Shown in pieces: positions 1-8,917 of a stretch of 64,000 nt of DNA. The position numbers were made by a program, and so were the translations under genes. Below the pieces are notes generated by a model. That model had not been told where the DNA came from. It ran no database searches and was given only the letters and a program-made list of their open reading frames with translations. Each line of letters begins with the position of its first letter. Position 1 is the stretch's first letter. The stretch is from Pseudomonadota bacterium (GTDB lineage: Bacteria; Pseudomonadota; Alphaproteobacteria; Rhodospirillales; Magnetospirillaceae): contig JAJXWP010000026.1 of NCBI GenBank assembly GCA_021781575.1, positions 1 to 64,000 on the forward strand, written 5' to 3'.

Positions 1-138
1 TGGCTCGCGGATTCAAGCTGATGGCATGATGTGGCGGTCCCGTACCGACCACGGACGGAAGCGTGATACCGGCGACGAGATTGTCACTCGGGGGACTTGA
101 CACCCAACCGCCCATTACGGAAGGGGCGAAAACCACGG
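1..138. other. Gene-free left edge
   Basis: This stretch lies downstream of the livF stop codon on the minus strand. I see no convincing coding frame, no hairpin followed by a T-tract, and no recognisable repeat. It is probably the trailing intergenic region of the liv operon. Confidence 0.5.
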
Positions 139-849
139 CTAGAGCCCCAGATAGGCGGTGCGGATGTCGGGGTGCTGGGCGACATCGCGAGCCGGCCCTT
201 CGATGAAGATGCGGCCCTCGGCCAGGACGTAGGCGTAGTCGGAAAGCGCCAGCGACAGATGGACGTTCTGCTCGACCAGCAAGATGGTGGTTCCACCGTC
301 CTTCAGTTGCTTCAATGTGGAAAACAGCTGCTGGGCCAGCAGCGGCGACAGGCCGAGGGACAACTCGTCGATCATCAGCACCGCCGGCTCGGCCATCAAC
401 CCGCGTCCGACCGCCAGCATCTGCTGCTCGCCGCCGGAAAAGGTGCTGGCCTTCTGGGCGCTGCGCTCCTTCAGGCGGGGGAACAGCGTGAACACCCGCT
501 CCAGATTGCGCGCCATATGCCGCCGGCCCCGGGGCGCATAGGCCCCCATCTCCAGGTTTTCCATGACCGTCATGTCGGGGAACAGTTGGCGCCCCTCGGG
601 CACCAGGACCAGACCGCGCCGCGTGCGGCCGTGCGCCGGAAGGCGGGTGATGTCCTCACCTCCTAGAAGAACGCGGCCGGCGCGAGGCCTGATGATGCCG
701 CTGATCGCCCTCAGCGTGGTGGTCTTGCCCGCGCCGTTGGCACCGACGATGGTGGTCACCGTCCCCTCGGCGACGCGGAGCGAGACGCCCCACAGCACCT
801 GGACCTCGCCGTAGCCGGCCTCCAACTGGTGGATTTCGAGGATGGCCAT
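139..849 (-). CDS. livF: Branched-chain amino acid ABC transporter ATPase, LivF type
   Basis: Cytoplasmic ATPase subunit that pairs with LivG to power uptake of branched-chain amino acids, amides or related substrates. The 236-aa length is normal for LivF. The Walker A motif GANGAGKTT is at residues 36-44, the ABC signature FSGGEQQ at 137-143, and Walker B at about 157-162 with catalytic Glu. The residue after the DE pair is Leu (DEL) rather than the usual Pro. The C-terminal part keeps the switch-His-region sequence LLVEQN. It is the last gene of a five-gene minus-strand operon, one base after livG. The family is certain; the substrate cannot be read from the sequence. Confidence 0.93.
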   Translation of the reverse strand: MAILEIHQLEAGYGEVQVLWGVSLRVAEGTVTTIVGANGAGKTTTLRAISGIIRPRAGRVLLGGEDITRLPAHGRTRRGLVLVPEGRQLFPDMTVMENLEMGAYAPRGRRHMARNLERVFTLFPRLKERSAQKASTFSGGEQQMLAVGRGLMAEPAVLMIDELSLGLSPLLAQQLFSTLKQLKDGGTTILLVEQNVHLSLALSDYAYVLAEGRIFIEGPARDVAQHPDIRTAYLGL

Positions 850-850
850 G

Positions 851-1603
851 TCAGCGATCCTCCATCAGCTTGCGGGCGATATCGGGGTCGCCCAGATAGG
901 CTTCGACCACCGCCGGGTCGTCGACCACGTCGCGGGGTGTTCCCTCCGCCAGCTTGGCTCCGAAGTTCAATACCATGACACGGTCGGACAGGCTCATGAT
1001 GGCCTGCATCAGATGCTCGATCATCAGGATCGCCACGCCCCGCCCGCGGATCGCCTTGAACACCTCGATCATCCGGCCGACCTCGGTAGGGTTGAGGCCC
1101 GCCAGCACCTCGTCGAGCAACAGCAGCCGAGGCCGCGCGCAAAGGGCACGGGCCACCTCGAGGCGCTTCTTGTGGGCAATGGTCAGATGCTGCGCCAGGG
1201 TGTCGGCCCGATCCGCCATGCCGACGAAATCGAGGATTTCGCGGGCGCTTTCCCGCGCCTTGGCAAGCGGCATGTCGTCGCGGCCGAAGCAGGCGCCGAC
1301 GACGCAGTTGTCGAGCACCGTCATGTCATTTAACGGACGCACGATCTGGTGGGTCCGGGCAAGCCCCTGGCGCACCACCCGATAGGGCGGCCAGCCGGTG
1401 ATGTCGGTGCCGCCGAACACCACGCGGCCGGCATTCGGCACCAGCACCCCGTTGATCAGGTTGAAGATGGTCGACTTGCCGGCGCCGTTCGGGCCGATCA
1501 ATCCCAGGATCTCACCTTCGGCCACGGAGAATTCCACATCCTTGACCGCCGTCAGGCCACCGAACTGGCGGGACAGGCCGGACACTTCCAGCAGCGCCGT
1601 CAT
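851..1603 (-). CDS. livG: Branched-chain amino acid ABC transporter ATPase, LivG type
   Basis: Second ATPase subunit of the importer, 250 aa as usual for LivG. Walker A GPNGAGKST lies at residues 37-45 and Walker B LLLLDE at about 160-165, followed by the LivG-type AGLNPTE. The signature region reads LTIAH instead of LSGGQ, a degenerate form often seen in LivG because the two ATPases use composite sites. The ATG overlaps the livM stop in an ATGA arrangement (1600-1603), so translation of the two is probably coupled. Confidence 0.93.
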   Translation of the reverse strand: MTALLEVSGLSRQFGGLTAVKDVEFSVAEGEILGLIGPNGAGKSTIFNLINGVLVPNAGRVVFGGTDITGWPPYRVVRQGLARTHQIVRPLNDMTVLDNCVVGACFGRDDMPLAKARESAREILDFVGMADRADTLAQHLTIAHKKRLEVARALCARPRLLLLDEVLAGLNPTEVGRMIEVFKAIRGRGVAILMIEHLMQAIMSLSDRVMVLNFGAKLAEGTPRDVVDDPAVVEAYLGDPDIARKLMEDR

Positions 1604-2559
1604 TGCAGTTTCCCCCGCATCCAGGGCCAGCGCTGGGTCAGCCAGCCCATCAAGCCGCCGGGCACGAACAGCACGATCAGCAGCAGCAGCAGCCCGGCCA
1701 CCACCAGATGGAAATCGGAGAACATTGGCGAGGTCAGCAGGTAGCCACGGAACTGCTCGTAGAGGAAGGCCCCCAGGGCGGCCCCCACCACGCTGCCCTG
1801 CCCGCCCAGCATGAGCATGACGATGGCCTCGGTGGAAAGCGTCAGATCGAATGCCTGATCAGGCTGGATCACGCCGTTCTTGAAAAAGAACAGCGCACCG
1901 GCCGCCGCCGGCAGGAATCCCGAGATGCTATAGATCGCCGCCTTGTAGGTGGCCGGGCGGACGCCCAGAACGGCGGCGGCGTCCTCGTCCTCGCGGATGG
2001 CGAACAGGCCCAGGCCGAATTTCGAGTTGCGGATGCGCCAACTCAAGAACAGCGAGGCCGCCATCACCGCCACCACCAGGAAATAGACGATCCATAACGC
2101 CTGGCGGGCGCCACCCAGGGACTGATAGCTGGCCAGAGACAGATAGATGCCGGTGGAGCCGCCCCATACGTCGAGATTGGACACCAGGGCCTGCACCGCC
2201 TCGTTGATGCCGATGGTGGCAAGGGCAAAATAGGCGCCGCGCAAGCGCAGGATTCCCAGGCCGAATAACAAGGCTACGGCACTGACGGCGACACCGGCCG
2301 CCGGAACCGCGGCCAGCAGGGGCCAGCCCTTCACGGCGCTCAGCCAGACGCCGAAATAACCGCCGAGCCCGAAGAAGACGATGTTGCCGAAATTGACATA
2401 GCCGGTATAGCCGATCATCAGATTGAGGTTGGACGCCAGGATGATGGCGATGGCGGCCAGAAACAGGCTTTCGCGCAAGCCCACGTCGCCGCCGATGGCG
2501 GGCAACAAGGCGAACACCGCCGTCGTCGCCACGATAAGCCAGAACATCGCATGCCTCAT
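1600..2559 (-). CDS. livM: Branched-chain amino acid ABC transporter permease, LivM type
   Basis: Inner-membrane permease with about eight to ten hydrophobic segments. It contains the LivM landmark GYTGYVNFGN near the N-terminus and a GGQGSVVGA-type loop in the C-terminal part. An upstream in-frame start would give 347 aa, but the first 28 residues are hydrophilic and overlap livH deeply. The ATG at 2559 overlaps the livH stop as ATGA and gives a normal 319-aa LivM beginning MRHAMFWLIV, so I chose it. It forms the membrane channel with LivH. Confidence 0.9.
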   Translation of the reverse strand: MRHAMFWLIVATTAVFALLPAIGGDVGLRESLFLAAIAIILASNLNLMIGYTGYVNFGNIVFFGLGGYFGVWLSAVKGWPLLAAVPAAGVAVSAVALLFGLGILRLRGAYFALATIGINEAVQALVSNLDVWGGSTGIYLSLASYQSLGGARQALWIVYFLVVAVMAASLFLSWRIRNSKFGLGLFAIREDEDAAAVLGVRPATYKAAIYSISGFLPAAAGALFFFKNGVIQPDQAFDLTLSTEAIVMLMLGGQGSVVGAALGAFLYEQFRGYLLTSPMFSDFHLVVAGLLLLLIVLFVPGGLMGWLTQRWPWMRGKLQ

Positions 2560-3419
2560 CGGGCGGTCCTCCGGCCGAACAGACCCTGCGGGAAGGCGAT
2601 GAGGATCACGACGAAGAGAGCGAATTCGATCACCGGCGTCCAACTGACCGCGATGAACGGCGTTACGCCGCCTTCGATCAGGCCGAGCAGGACGCCGCCG
2701 AGGAGCGCGCCCGCAGGATTGCCCAGCCCGCCAAGCACGGTGACGACGAAGCTTTTCAGCTGGTAGTCGTCGCCCGACAGCACGGTAAAGGGGAACAAGG
2801 TGGCGATCAGGCCGCCGGCGACCGCCGCCAGACCGATGCCCAGGCCGAACGCGATGGCCAGCACCTGATGGGACGGGATGCCCATCAATTCCGCCGCCTG
2901 GCGGTTGCTGGCCACGGCGCGGATGGCCTTGCCCAGGCGGGTGTGGCGCATGAACAGGTAAAGCGCGGCGGCGATCAGCACCGCCACCACCGCCGCCAGG
3001 ATGTGGGCGCCGGTGAAGGTGAAGCCGTGCCAGGTGATCCCCGGCACGGCGAAGGCGACATTATAGGGACTGGTGCTCCAGACCGCCGTGCCGATGCCGA
3101 TGACCACCATGTTGACGGCAAAGGTCGCCAACAGGCTCATCAACGGCGGACGGTTGATGACCCGATGGACGGCGATCCAGTAGACGACCACGCCAAGGAC
3201 GAACCCTCCCGCCGCGACGGGGAACAAGGCGGCATAGGGGGGCAGGCCGAGATGCCCGAACAACAGGTAAAGCCCGAACATGCCCAGCGCGACCATCGCG
3301 CCGTGGGTGAGGTTGATGATGTCCATGACGCCCCAGATGAGGGTCAGGCCGATGGCGGCGAGGCCGTAGACGGCGCCCACCAGGACGCCGTCTACCATCG
3401 ACGCAAGAACGCCGAACAT
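2556..3419 (-). CDS. livH: Branched-chain amino acid ABC transporter permease, LivH type
   Basis: Inner-membrane permease of 287 aa, the usual LivH size. The N-terminus has the typical LivH features GLAAIGLTLIWGVMDIINLTHG-like membrane segment and loop, and the C-terminal part has the conserved VLGGLGNPAGALLGG loop. It sits between the binding-protein gene (6 bases upstream) and livM (4-base overlap), which fits the standard K-H-M-G-F order of these operons. Confidence 0.92.
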   Translation of the reverse strand: MFGVLASMVDGVLVGAVYGLAAIGLTLIWGVMDIINLTHGAMVALGMFGLYLLFGHLGLPPYAALFPVAAGGFVLGVVVYWIAVHRVINRPPLMSLLATFAVNMVVIGIGTAVWSTSPYNVAFAVPGITWHGFTFTGAHILAAVVAVLIAAALYLFMRHTRLGKAIRAVASNRQAAELMGIPSHQVLAIAFGLGIGLAAVAGGLIATLFPFTVLSGDDYQLKSFVVTVLGGLGNPAGALLGGVLLGLIEGGVTPFIAVSWTPVIEFALFVVILIAFPQGLFGRRTAR

Positions 3420-3425
3420 GCAGGC

Positions 3426-4649
3426 TCAGTGCAGCGGGTAAAGAAGCGGCGCCGTCTGGGCCGCAGCCGGCCAGACCACTTCCTTGGTCAACTGACCGCC
3501 CTTCTTCTGCCACTGCGCCAGCACCATCTCGTGACCGATCTGCAGGCCATGGTGCTGCGCGTCGGTGGCGAACTTGACACGGCCGTAGAAGATCGACACG
3601 TCGGTCGCATCCAGCGCCTGGATGACCTTGGCCGAATCGATGGAGCCGGCCTTTTCGATGGCATGCTGCAGGATCAGCCCGGCCGCATAGCCACCGGCGG
3701 CGTGATAGCTGGCCTCGTTGCCGAACTTGTCCTTGAACGCCTTGCCGAAGGCGGCGCCGTCGGGGCCGAAATCCGGCTTATAGGCGGCCGATGGCTCCCA
3801 CTGGGAGGGCACCGCCACGCCGACCGCGGCGTCGCCAAGGCTGGCGAATTGCGGGCTGTCGGGAGCGACCAGCAGGCAGATGAACTTCATCGGCGCCTTC
3901 TGATCATACATCTGCCGGGCCAGGGTGGCGCCGTCGGCATAATGGCCGCCGCCAACCATCGCGTCGGCCTTGGCCGAAATCATCTTGTTGATGATCGGGC
4001 CGAAATCAGTGGTGCCGGGCGCGTAAGCCTCGTCAAGCACCACGGGTTCGCCGAGACGCTTGGCCTCCTCCTTCGCCGCGCCAGCCACCGCCTTGGAGAA
4101 GCCGTCGTCGGAATAGGCCACCGCGACCTTGGCCTTGGGGTCCTTCTGCTTGATCACGGCCATCGCCGACGACAGGTAATGGGTGGCCGGCGTATACATC
4201 TGGAACAGGCCGTGATTGCCCAGCTCGTAGGTCTTGTCTTCGGCTGCTCCGGTGGTCAGCATCACCTTGCCGTATTGCTCGGAAATGATGGCGGCCGTCG
4301 CCGTAAGATTTGAAGAGTATGGACTGAACAGGAAGTCAGCATTATCTTGAAGTATCAGACGACTATACAGCTGCTGAACACGTTCAGACTTTGATTGATC
4401 GTCATATGTGACGAATTTTATCTTGTACTTGGCATTACCGACCTTCAATCCACCGGCGGCATTGACCTGATCGCGCCACAGTTCGAAGCCATGCAGCTGA
4501 GCCAGGGAATCGACGTTGAGCGGGCCAGTTTCGGAGACGGTGAAACCGATGGTCACCGTATCGCTGGCGGCCGCCATCGATGTCGTTCCGCTGGTGAGAA
4601 TTGCTGATGCCAGGATTGCGGCAGCGAAGACCTTCCTCGAGGTGCGCAT
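3426..4649 (-). CDS. livK: Periplasmic substrate-binding protein of the liv-type importer
   Basis: Type I periplasmic binding protein of 407 aa that would deliver substrate to LivHM. The N-terminus is a cleavable signal peptide (MRTSRKVFAAAILAS..., probable cleavage after SMAAA). The mature part starts VTIGFTVSETGPLN, the classic first strand and loop of the Peripla_BP_6 family. A strong ribosome site (GAGGGGGT, 7 bases before the ATG) supports the start and high expression. DNA at about 4300-4440 is clearly poorer in GC than the rest of the gene. Substrate could be amino acids, amides or aromatic acids. Confidence 0.9.
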   Translation of the reverse strand: MRTSRKVFAAAILASAILTSGTTSMAAASDTVTIGFTVSETGPLNVDSLAQLHGFELWRDQVNAAGGLKVGNAKYKIKFVTYDDQSKSERVQQLYSRLILQDNADFLFSPYSSNLTATAAIISEQYGKVMLTTGAAEDKTYELGNHGLFQMYTPATHYLSSAMAVIKQKDPKAKVAVAYSDDGFSKAVAGAAKEEAKRLGEPVVLDEAYAPGTTDFGPIINKMISAKADAMVGGGHYADGATLARQMYDQKAPMKFICLLVAPDSPQFASLGDAAVGVAVPSQWEPSAAYKPDFGPDGAAFGKAFKDKFGNEASYHAAGGYAAGLILQHAIEKAGSIDSAKVIQALDATDVSIFYGRVKFATDAQHHGLQIGHEMVLAQWQKKGGQLTKEVVWPAAAQTAPLLYPLH

Positions 4650-4766
4650 TTTCTTACCCCCTCTCGTGGGAAATTCTTAAATGGGGAGATTTCGCATGCT
4701 TCGGCAACAGGGTAACCCTGTTATGAGCCGCTGGCAATCCGATGGAAATCTGTCGCGGAAATCGGC

Positions 4767-5558
4767 CTACCGCGTGAAATCCCGTCGATCGGTGGTCTGG
4801 ATGTGCTCGACCAGCCAATCACAGAGAAAACCGCGAACCACCATTTGCAGATCGGCCCGCCCGGACCGCACGTCGAAAATCAGCTGTTCCAGTTCCGCCA
4901 GCAGGTCGCGGTGATGGGCCACATGTTCGCTGGCTTCGGCGCCTTTCGACAGGCGCGCCTCTTCCTCGTGGAAATGGTGCCAAACCGTACGTCGCAAGCG
5001 CTCCAGCAGCGCGTCGGTCTCGGCCTGGTCGCACCACGAGGGCAGACGCGCCAGTTCGTTCAGCGTGTCGACAAGGGCCCGGTGGTGACGATCGATCCAT
5101 TTGACACCCAGTTCCAGATCGGCGCTCCAGGCGATCAGCGCGTCCTGCCCATCCGCGTGCGAAGTCAGGGCCGGCAGATCGCCGTCGATTTCCTCCACCG
5201 CGGGATCCGGCAGGAAACGCCGCACCGCCTTGAACATCTGGAACCAGTGGATGCCGGTGCCGGCGGCAAAATCGGTGAGAACCCTGTCGATCTTGCCGAT
5301 CATGTCGGTGTAGTCGGCCAGGCGTTGCGGCTGGTCGCCCCCGTGTTCCCGCGAATATTTCAGCTCTTCGTCGAAATGCAACGTGGCTGCCCCGCGGAAT
5401 TCGGCAAGCCGCCGGGCCAGCAGGGAGGTCTCGGCGCCAAGCCGCCACAGATGAGCGATCTCGTCGGCCCGCTCGGCCAGCGCCGCGCGACTTTCGGCGA
5501 TGGCAGCCCCCTTCTTGACGGGTGTTTCGTCCGCTGGCTCTACCGGCCGGATAGTCAC
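4767..5558 (-). CDS. Bacteriohemerythrin-like protein with extra N-terminal domain
   Basis: A 263-aa soluble protein whose C-terminal half is a complete hemerythrin domain. The diiron ligand set is visible: D156/H159 in the first helix, H195 and E199 in HFHEE, H212 and H216 in HVAHH, and H252 with D257 in WLVEHIQTTD. Such domains bind O2, NO or iron. The N-terminal half (residues 20-115) is helical and contains an HxxxE pair at 61-65, so it may be a decayed second hemerythrin-like bundle. The start is GTG with an AGGG site 6 bases upstream. It is a single gene between livK and the RND operon. Confidence 0.85.
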   Translation of the reverse strand: MTIRPVEPADETPVKKGAAIAESRAALAERADEIAHLWRLGAETSLLARRLAEFRGAATLHFDEELKYSREHGGDQPQRLADYTDMIGKIDRVLTDFAAGTGIHWFQMFKAVRRFLPDPAVEEIDGDLPALTSHADGQDALIAWSADLELGVKWIDRHHRALVDTLNELARLPSWCDQAETDALLERLRRTVWHHFHEEEARLSKGAEASEHVAHHRDLLAELEQLIFDVRSGRADLQMVVRGFLCDWLVEHIQTTDRRDFTR

Positions 5559-5689
5559 AGTGAACCCTGACTCTGCGAGGCAGCCCCCCGACCATCAAGG
5601 CCGGACGGCATCAACGGGACCGAAGCATCTCACAACCTCCGGACAGGGGCTATAACCACGCAAGAATTAAACGGTAAGACCACAAGTCG

Positions 5690-8600
5690 TTATTCCACCA
5701 CGTTTTCCGGGCGCCGCGCCGGCTGCGACGGAGCCATGCCGGGGGCATGGCGGGGTTTGTGGCGGTTGAGCCAGGCCACCAGGCGACGCACCACGATGTA
5801 GAATGCCGGCGTGAAGACGAGACCGAATCCAGTCACCCCCAGCATGCCGAAGAACACTGCGGTCCCCAGCGACTGGCGCATTTCCGAGCCGGCGCCGGCG
5901 CTCCACACCAGCGGCAGCACGCCCAGCACGAAGGCGAAGGACGTCATGAGGATCGGCCGCAACCGGGTCCTGGCCGCCTGCACGGCCGCCTCGATACGAT
6001 CCAGGCCCTCGATCATCTCGCCCTGCCGAGCGAATTCGACGATCAGGATGGCGTTCTTGGCCGCCAGCCCGATCAGCACGACGAAGCCGATCTGTGCCAG
6101 AATGTTGACCGGAATGCCCCGCGCCGCGAGGCCCGTCAGCGCCGCCAGCAGGCACATCGGGACAATCAGCACCACCGCCAGCGGCAATGACCAGCTTTCG
6201 TATTGCGCCGCCAGGACCAGGAAGACGAACAGCACCGAGGCGGCGAACACATAAATGCCGTGACTGCCGGCAAGGACTTCCTGCAAGGCCAGTTCGGTCC
6301 ACTCGAAGCCGAATCCATCGGGCAGATGTTCCGTCGCCAGGCGCGACATCTGCGCCAACGCATAGCCGCTGGAGATGCCGGGCAAGGTGGCGCCCTGCAC
6401 CTCCGCCGCCGGGTAGAGATCGTAGCGGGGCACCCGGTAGGCGCCGGTGATAAAATGGAAATCAGCCACCGAGCCGAGCGGCACCATGCGCCCCCGGGCG
6501 TTGCGCGTCTTCAGGTTGGAAACCGCCCGCAGATTAGTGCGGAAGTCGCCGTCGGCCTGGGCAGTGACCCGGTAGGTGCGCCCCAGATAGTTGAAATCGT
6601 TGACATAGGCCGAACCCAGATAGACCTCGAGAGCCTCGAACACCTGGTCGGCCGGAACCCCCAGCATTTCCGACCGCACACGGTCGATGTCGGCATAGAC
6701 GCTGGGCGTGCGGGTATTGAAGGTGGTGAATACGCGGGCCAGGCCCGGCACCTGGCGGGCCGCCGCCACCATGTCATTGGTCGCCGCCTCCAGTGCATCG
6801 AGGCCGCGCCCGCGCTTGTCCTCGATCATCATCTTCCAGCCGCCGGCGGTGCCGATCCCGCGTACCGGCGGCGGGGCGATGGGGATGATCAGGGCGTCCT
6901 GGATGACCGCCAGCCGCTGGCTCAGATTGGCCAGGATGGCCGCGGCGGACTGGCCTCTTGCGGCTCGCTCTTCGAACGGCCGCAGCGGTACGAAGGCGGT
7001 GGCGGCGTTCGACGCATTGGTGAAGGTTGCGGCGTCAAGGCCGGCAAACGGCACCACATGGGCGACGCCAGGGGTGTCCAGCATGATCTGAACGGCGTGG
7101 CGCATGACGCTGTCGGTGCGGGCCAACGATGCGCCGGGCGGCAACTGCATGACGACGATCAGATAGCCCTGGTCCTGGTCGGGGATGAAGCCTTTCGGCG
7201 CGCGGGCGAACTGCAGCCCGGTGAGGGCGATCAATCCGCCGTAGATCACCAGCATGAGGACGGCGACCCTGGCCAGGCGCCGGGTCAGGCTGCCATAGCC
7301 GCCCGACAGACGGTCGAAGATGCGATTGAACAGGTGGAAAAATCCCACTACCGGCCGGAACGGCGGCCACACGGTTTCCGCCTCATGCACCTTGTGCGGC
7401 TTGAACAGCAGCGCGCAGAGGGCGGGCGACAGCGTGAGCGAGACGATCAGCGAAATCACCGTCGAAGCGGCGATGGTGACGGCGAACTGGCGGAAGAACT
7501 GCCCGGAGATCCCGGGAATGAAAGCTGCCGGAATGAACACGGCGGACAGCACCAGGGCGATGGCGATCAGCGCCCCGCCCACCTCGTCCATGGTGACATG
7601 GGCGGCGTTGCGCGGCGTCATCCCCTCGTGCCGGATATTCCGCTCGACGTTCTCCACCACGACGATGGCGTCGTCGACGACGATGCCGACGGCCAAGACC
7701 AGGCCGAACAGGGACAGGTTGTTGAGCGAATAGCCCATGGCGGCCAGGGCGCCGAACGTGCCAACCAGCGACACCGGGATGGCGACGATGGGGATGATCG
7801 AGGCTCGCCAGGTCTGCAGGAAGACGATGACGACGACGACCACGAGAAGGATGGCCTCGAAGATCGTCTTGTAGACCTCGCTCACCGACTGGGCGATGAA
7901 TTCGGTGGGATTGTAGACCACGGTATATTTGACCCCCGGCGGAAAGCTCTTCGCCAGTTCGTCCATGGTCGAAAGCACCCGCTTGGCCGTATCCAACGCG
8001 TTGGAGCCGGGAAGCTGGAAGATGCCGATCGGCACTGCCTGCCGGGTATCGAGATAGCCGTTGACGCTGTAGTCCTGGGCGCCCAGTTCGACCCGGGCGA
8101 TATCGCGTACCCGCGTGACGCGCCCCTGGGCATCGCTTTTCACCACGATGTCGCCGAACTGCGCGGGATCGGTCAGCCGGCCCAAGGTCTGGACATTGAA
8201 CTGAAAGGCGCCCGGATGGGCCACCGGCGGCTGACCCAGCACACCGGCTGCGACCTGGACGTTCTGCGCCTGCAGGGCGCGCAGCACGTCACCGGCGGTA
8301 AGGTTGCGGGCCGCCACCTTGTCGGGGTCCAACCAGACCCGCATGGCGTAGTCGCGGGCGCCGAACACGGTCACCGTTCCGACACCGTCGACGCGGCTCA
8401 ACACGTCCTTGACCTGCAGGGTCGCGAAGTTCGACAGGTACAGCTGGTCGCGTGACCCATCCGGCGAAACGAGATGGATGACCATCAGGAAATCGGGCGA
8501 GTTCTTGACCACGTTGACGCCCAGGCGCTGAACCTCGGCCGGCAATTGCGGGATGGCCAAGGAAACGCGGTTCTGCACCAGCACTTGCGCGATATCGAGA

Positions 8601-8902
8601 TTGGTCCCCTGCTTGAAGGTGACAGTCAGCCGCAGATTGCCGTCGCCGGTCGCCTGGCTGGACATGTACAGCATGTTTTCCACGCCGTTGATCTGCTGCT
8701 CCAACGGCGTCGCCACCGTATCGGCCACCACTTGCCCGGATGCGCCGGGATAGCTGGCGGTGATGACGATCGTGGGCGGGGCGATTTCGGGATACTGGGC
8801 GAGCGGCAGGGTGAAATAGGCGATGCCGCCGATCAGGGTGATGAACAGTGAAATGACCGTGGCGAAGATCGGACGGTCGATGAAGAAATGCGATAAACGC
8901 AC
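5690..8902 (-). CDS. RND efflux pump permease, HAE1 (AcrB/MexB) family
   Basis: Inner-membrane proton-driven exporter of 1070 aa, the normal HAE1 length. The N-terminus MRLSHFFIDRPIFATVIS is the classic AcrB-like opening, and the two large periplasmic loops between TM1-2 and TM7-8 are present. The TM4 motif GIVVDDAIVVVENVERN carries the paired Asp residues of the proton relay. It ends after the TM12 region with a short basic tail. The adaptor gene lies 15 bases upstream; no outer-membrane factor is in this operon, so it probably uses one encoded elsewhere. Substrates are unknown, most likely hydrophobic drugs or metabolites. Confidence 0.93.
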   Translation of the reverse strand: MRLSHFFIDRPIFATVISLFITLIGGIAYFTLPLAQYPEIAPPTIVITASYPGASGQVVADTVATPLEQQINGVENMLYMSSQATGDGNLRLTVTFKQGTNLDIAQVLVQNRVSLAIPQLPAEVQRLGVNVVKNSPDFLMVIHLVSPDGSRDQLYLSNFATLQVKDVLSRVDGVGTVTVFGARDYAMRVWLDPDKVAARNLTAGDVLRALQAQNVQVAAGVLGQPPVAHPGAFQFNVQTLGRLTDPAQFGDIVVKSDAQGRVTRVRDIARVELGAQDYSVNGYLDTRQAVPIGIFQLPGSNALDTAKRVLSTMDELAKSFPPGVKYTVVYNPTEFIAQSVSEVYKTIFEAILLVVVVVIVFLQTWRASIIPIVAIPVSLVGTFGALAAMGYSLNNLSLFGLVLAVGIVVDDAIVVVENVERNIRHEGMTPRNAAHVTMDEVGGALIAIALVLSAVFIPAAFIPGISGQFFRQFAVTIAASTVISLIVSLTLSPALCALLFKPHKVHEAETVWPPFRPVVGFFHLFNRIFDRLSGGYGSLTRRLARVAVLMLVIYGGLIALTGLQFARAPKGFIPDQDQGYLIVVMQLPPGASLARTDSVMRHAVQIMLDTPGVAHVVPFAGLDAATFTNASNAATAFVPLRPFEERAARGQSAAAILANLSQRLAVIQDALIIPIAPPPVRGIGTAGGWKMMIEDKRGRGLDALEAATNDMVAAARQVPGLARVFTTFNTRTPSVYADIDRVRSEMLGVPADQVFEALEVYLGSAYVNDFNYLGRTYRVTAQADGDFRTNLRAVSNLKTRNARGRMVPLGSVADFHFITGAYRVPRYDLYPAAEVQGATLPGISSGYALAQMSRLATEHLPDGFGFEWTELALQEVLAGSHGIYVFAASVLFVFLVLAAQYESWSLPLAVVLIVPMCLLAALTGLAARGIPVNILAQIGFVVLIGLAAKNAILIVEFARQGEMIEGLDRIEAAVQAARTRLRPILMTSFAFVLGVLPLVWSAGAGSEMRQSLGTAVFFGMLGVTGFGLVFTPAFYIVVRRLVAWLNRHKPRHAPGMAPSQPARRPENVVE

Positions 8903-8917
8903 CGCTTTGCCCCCGCC

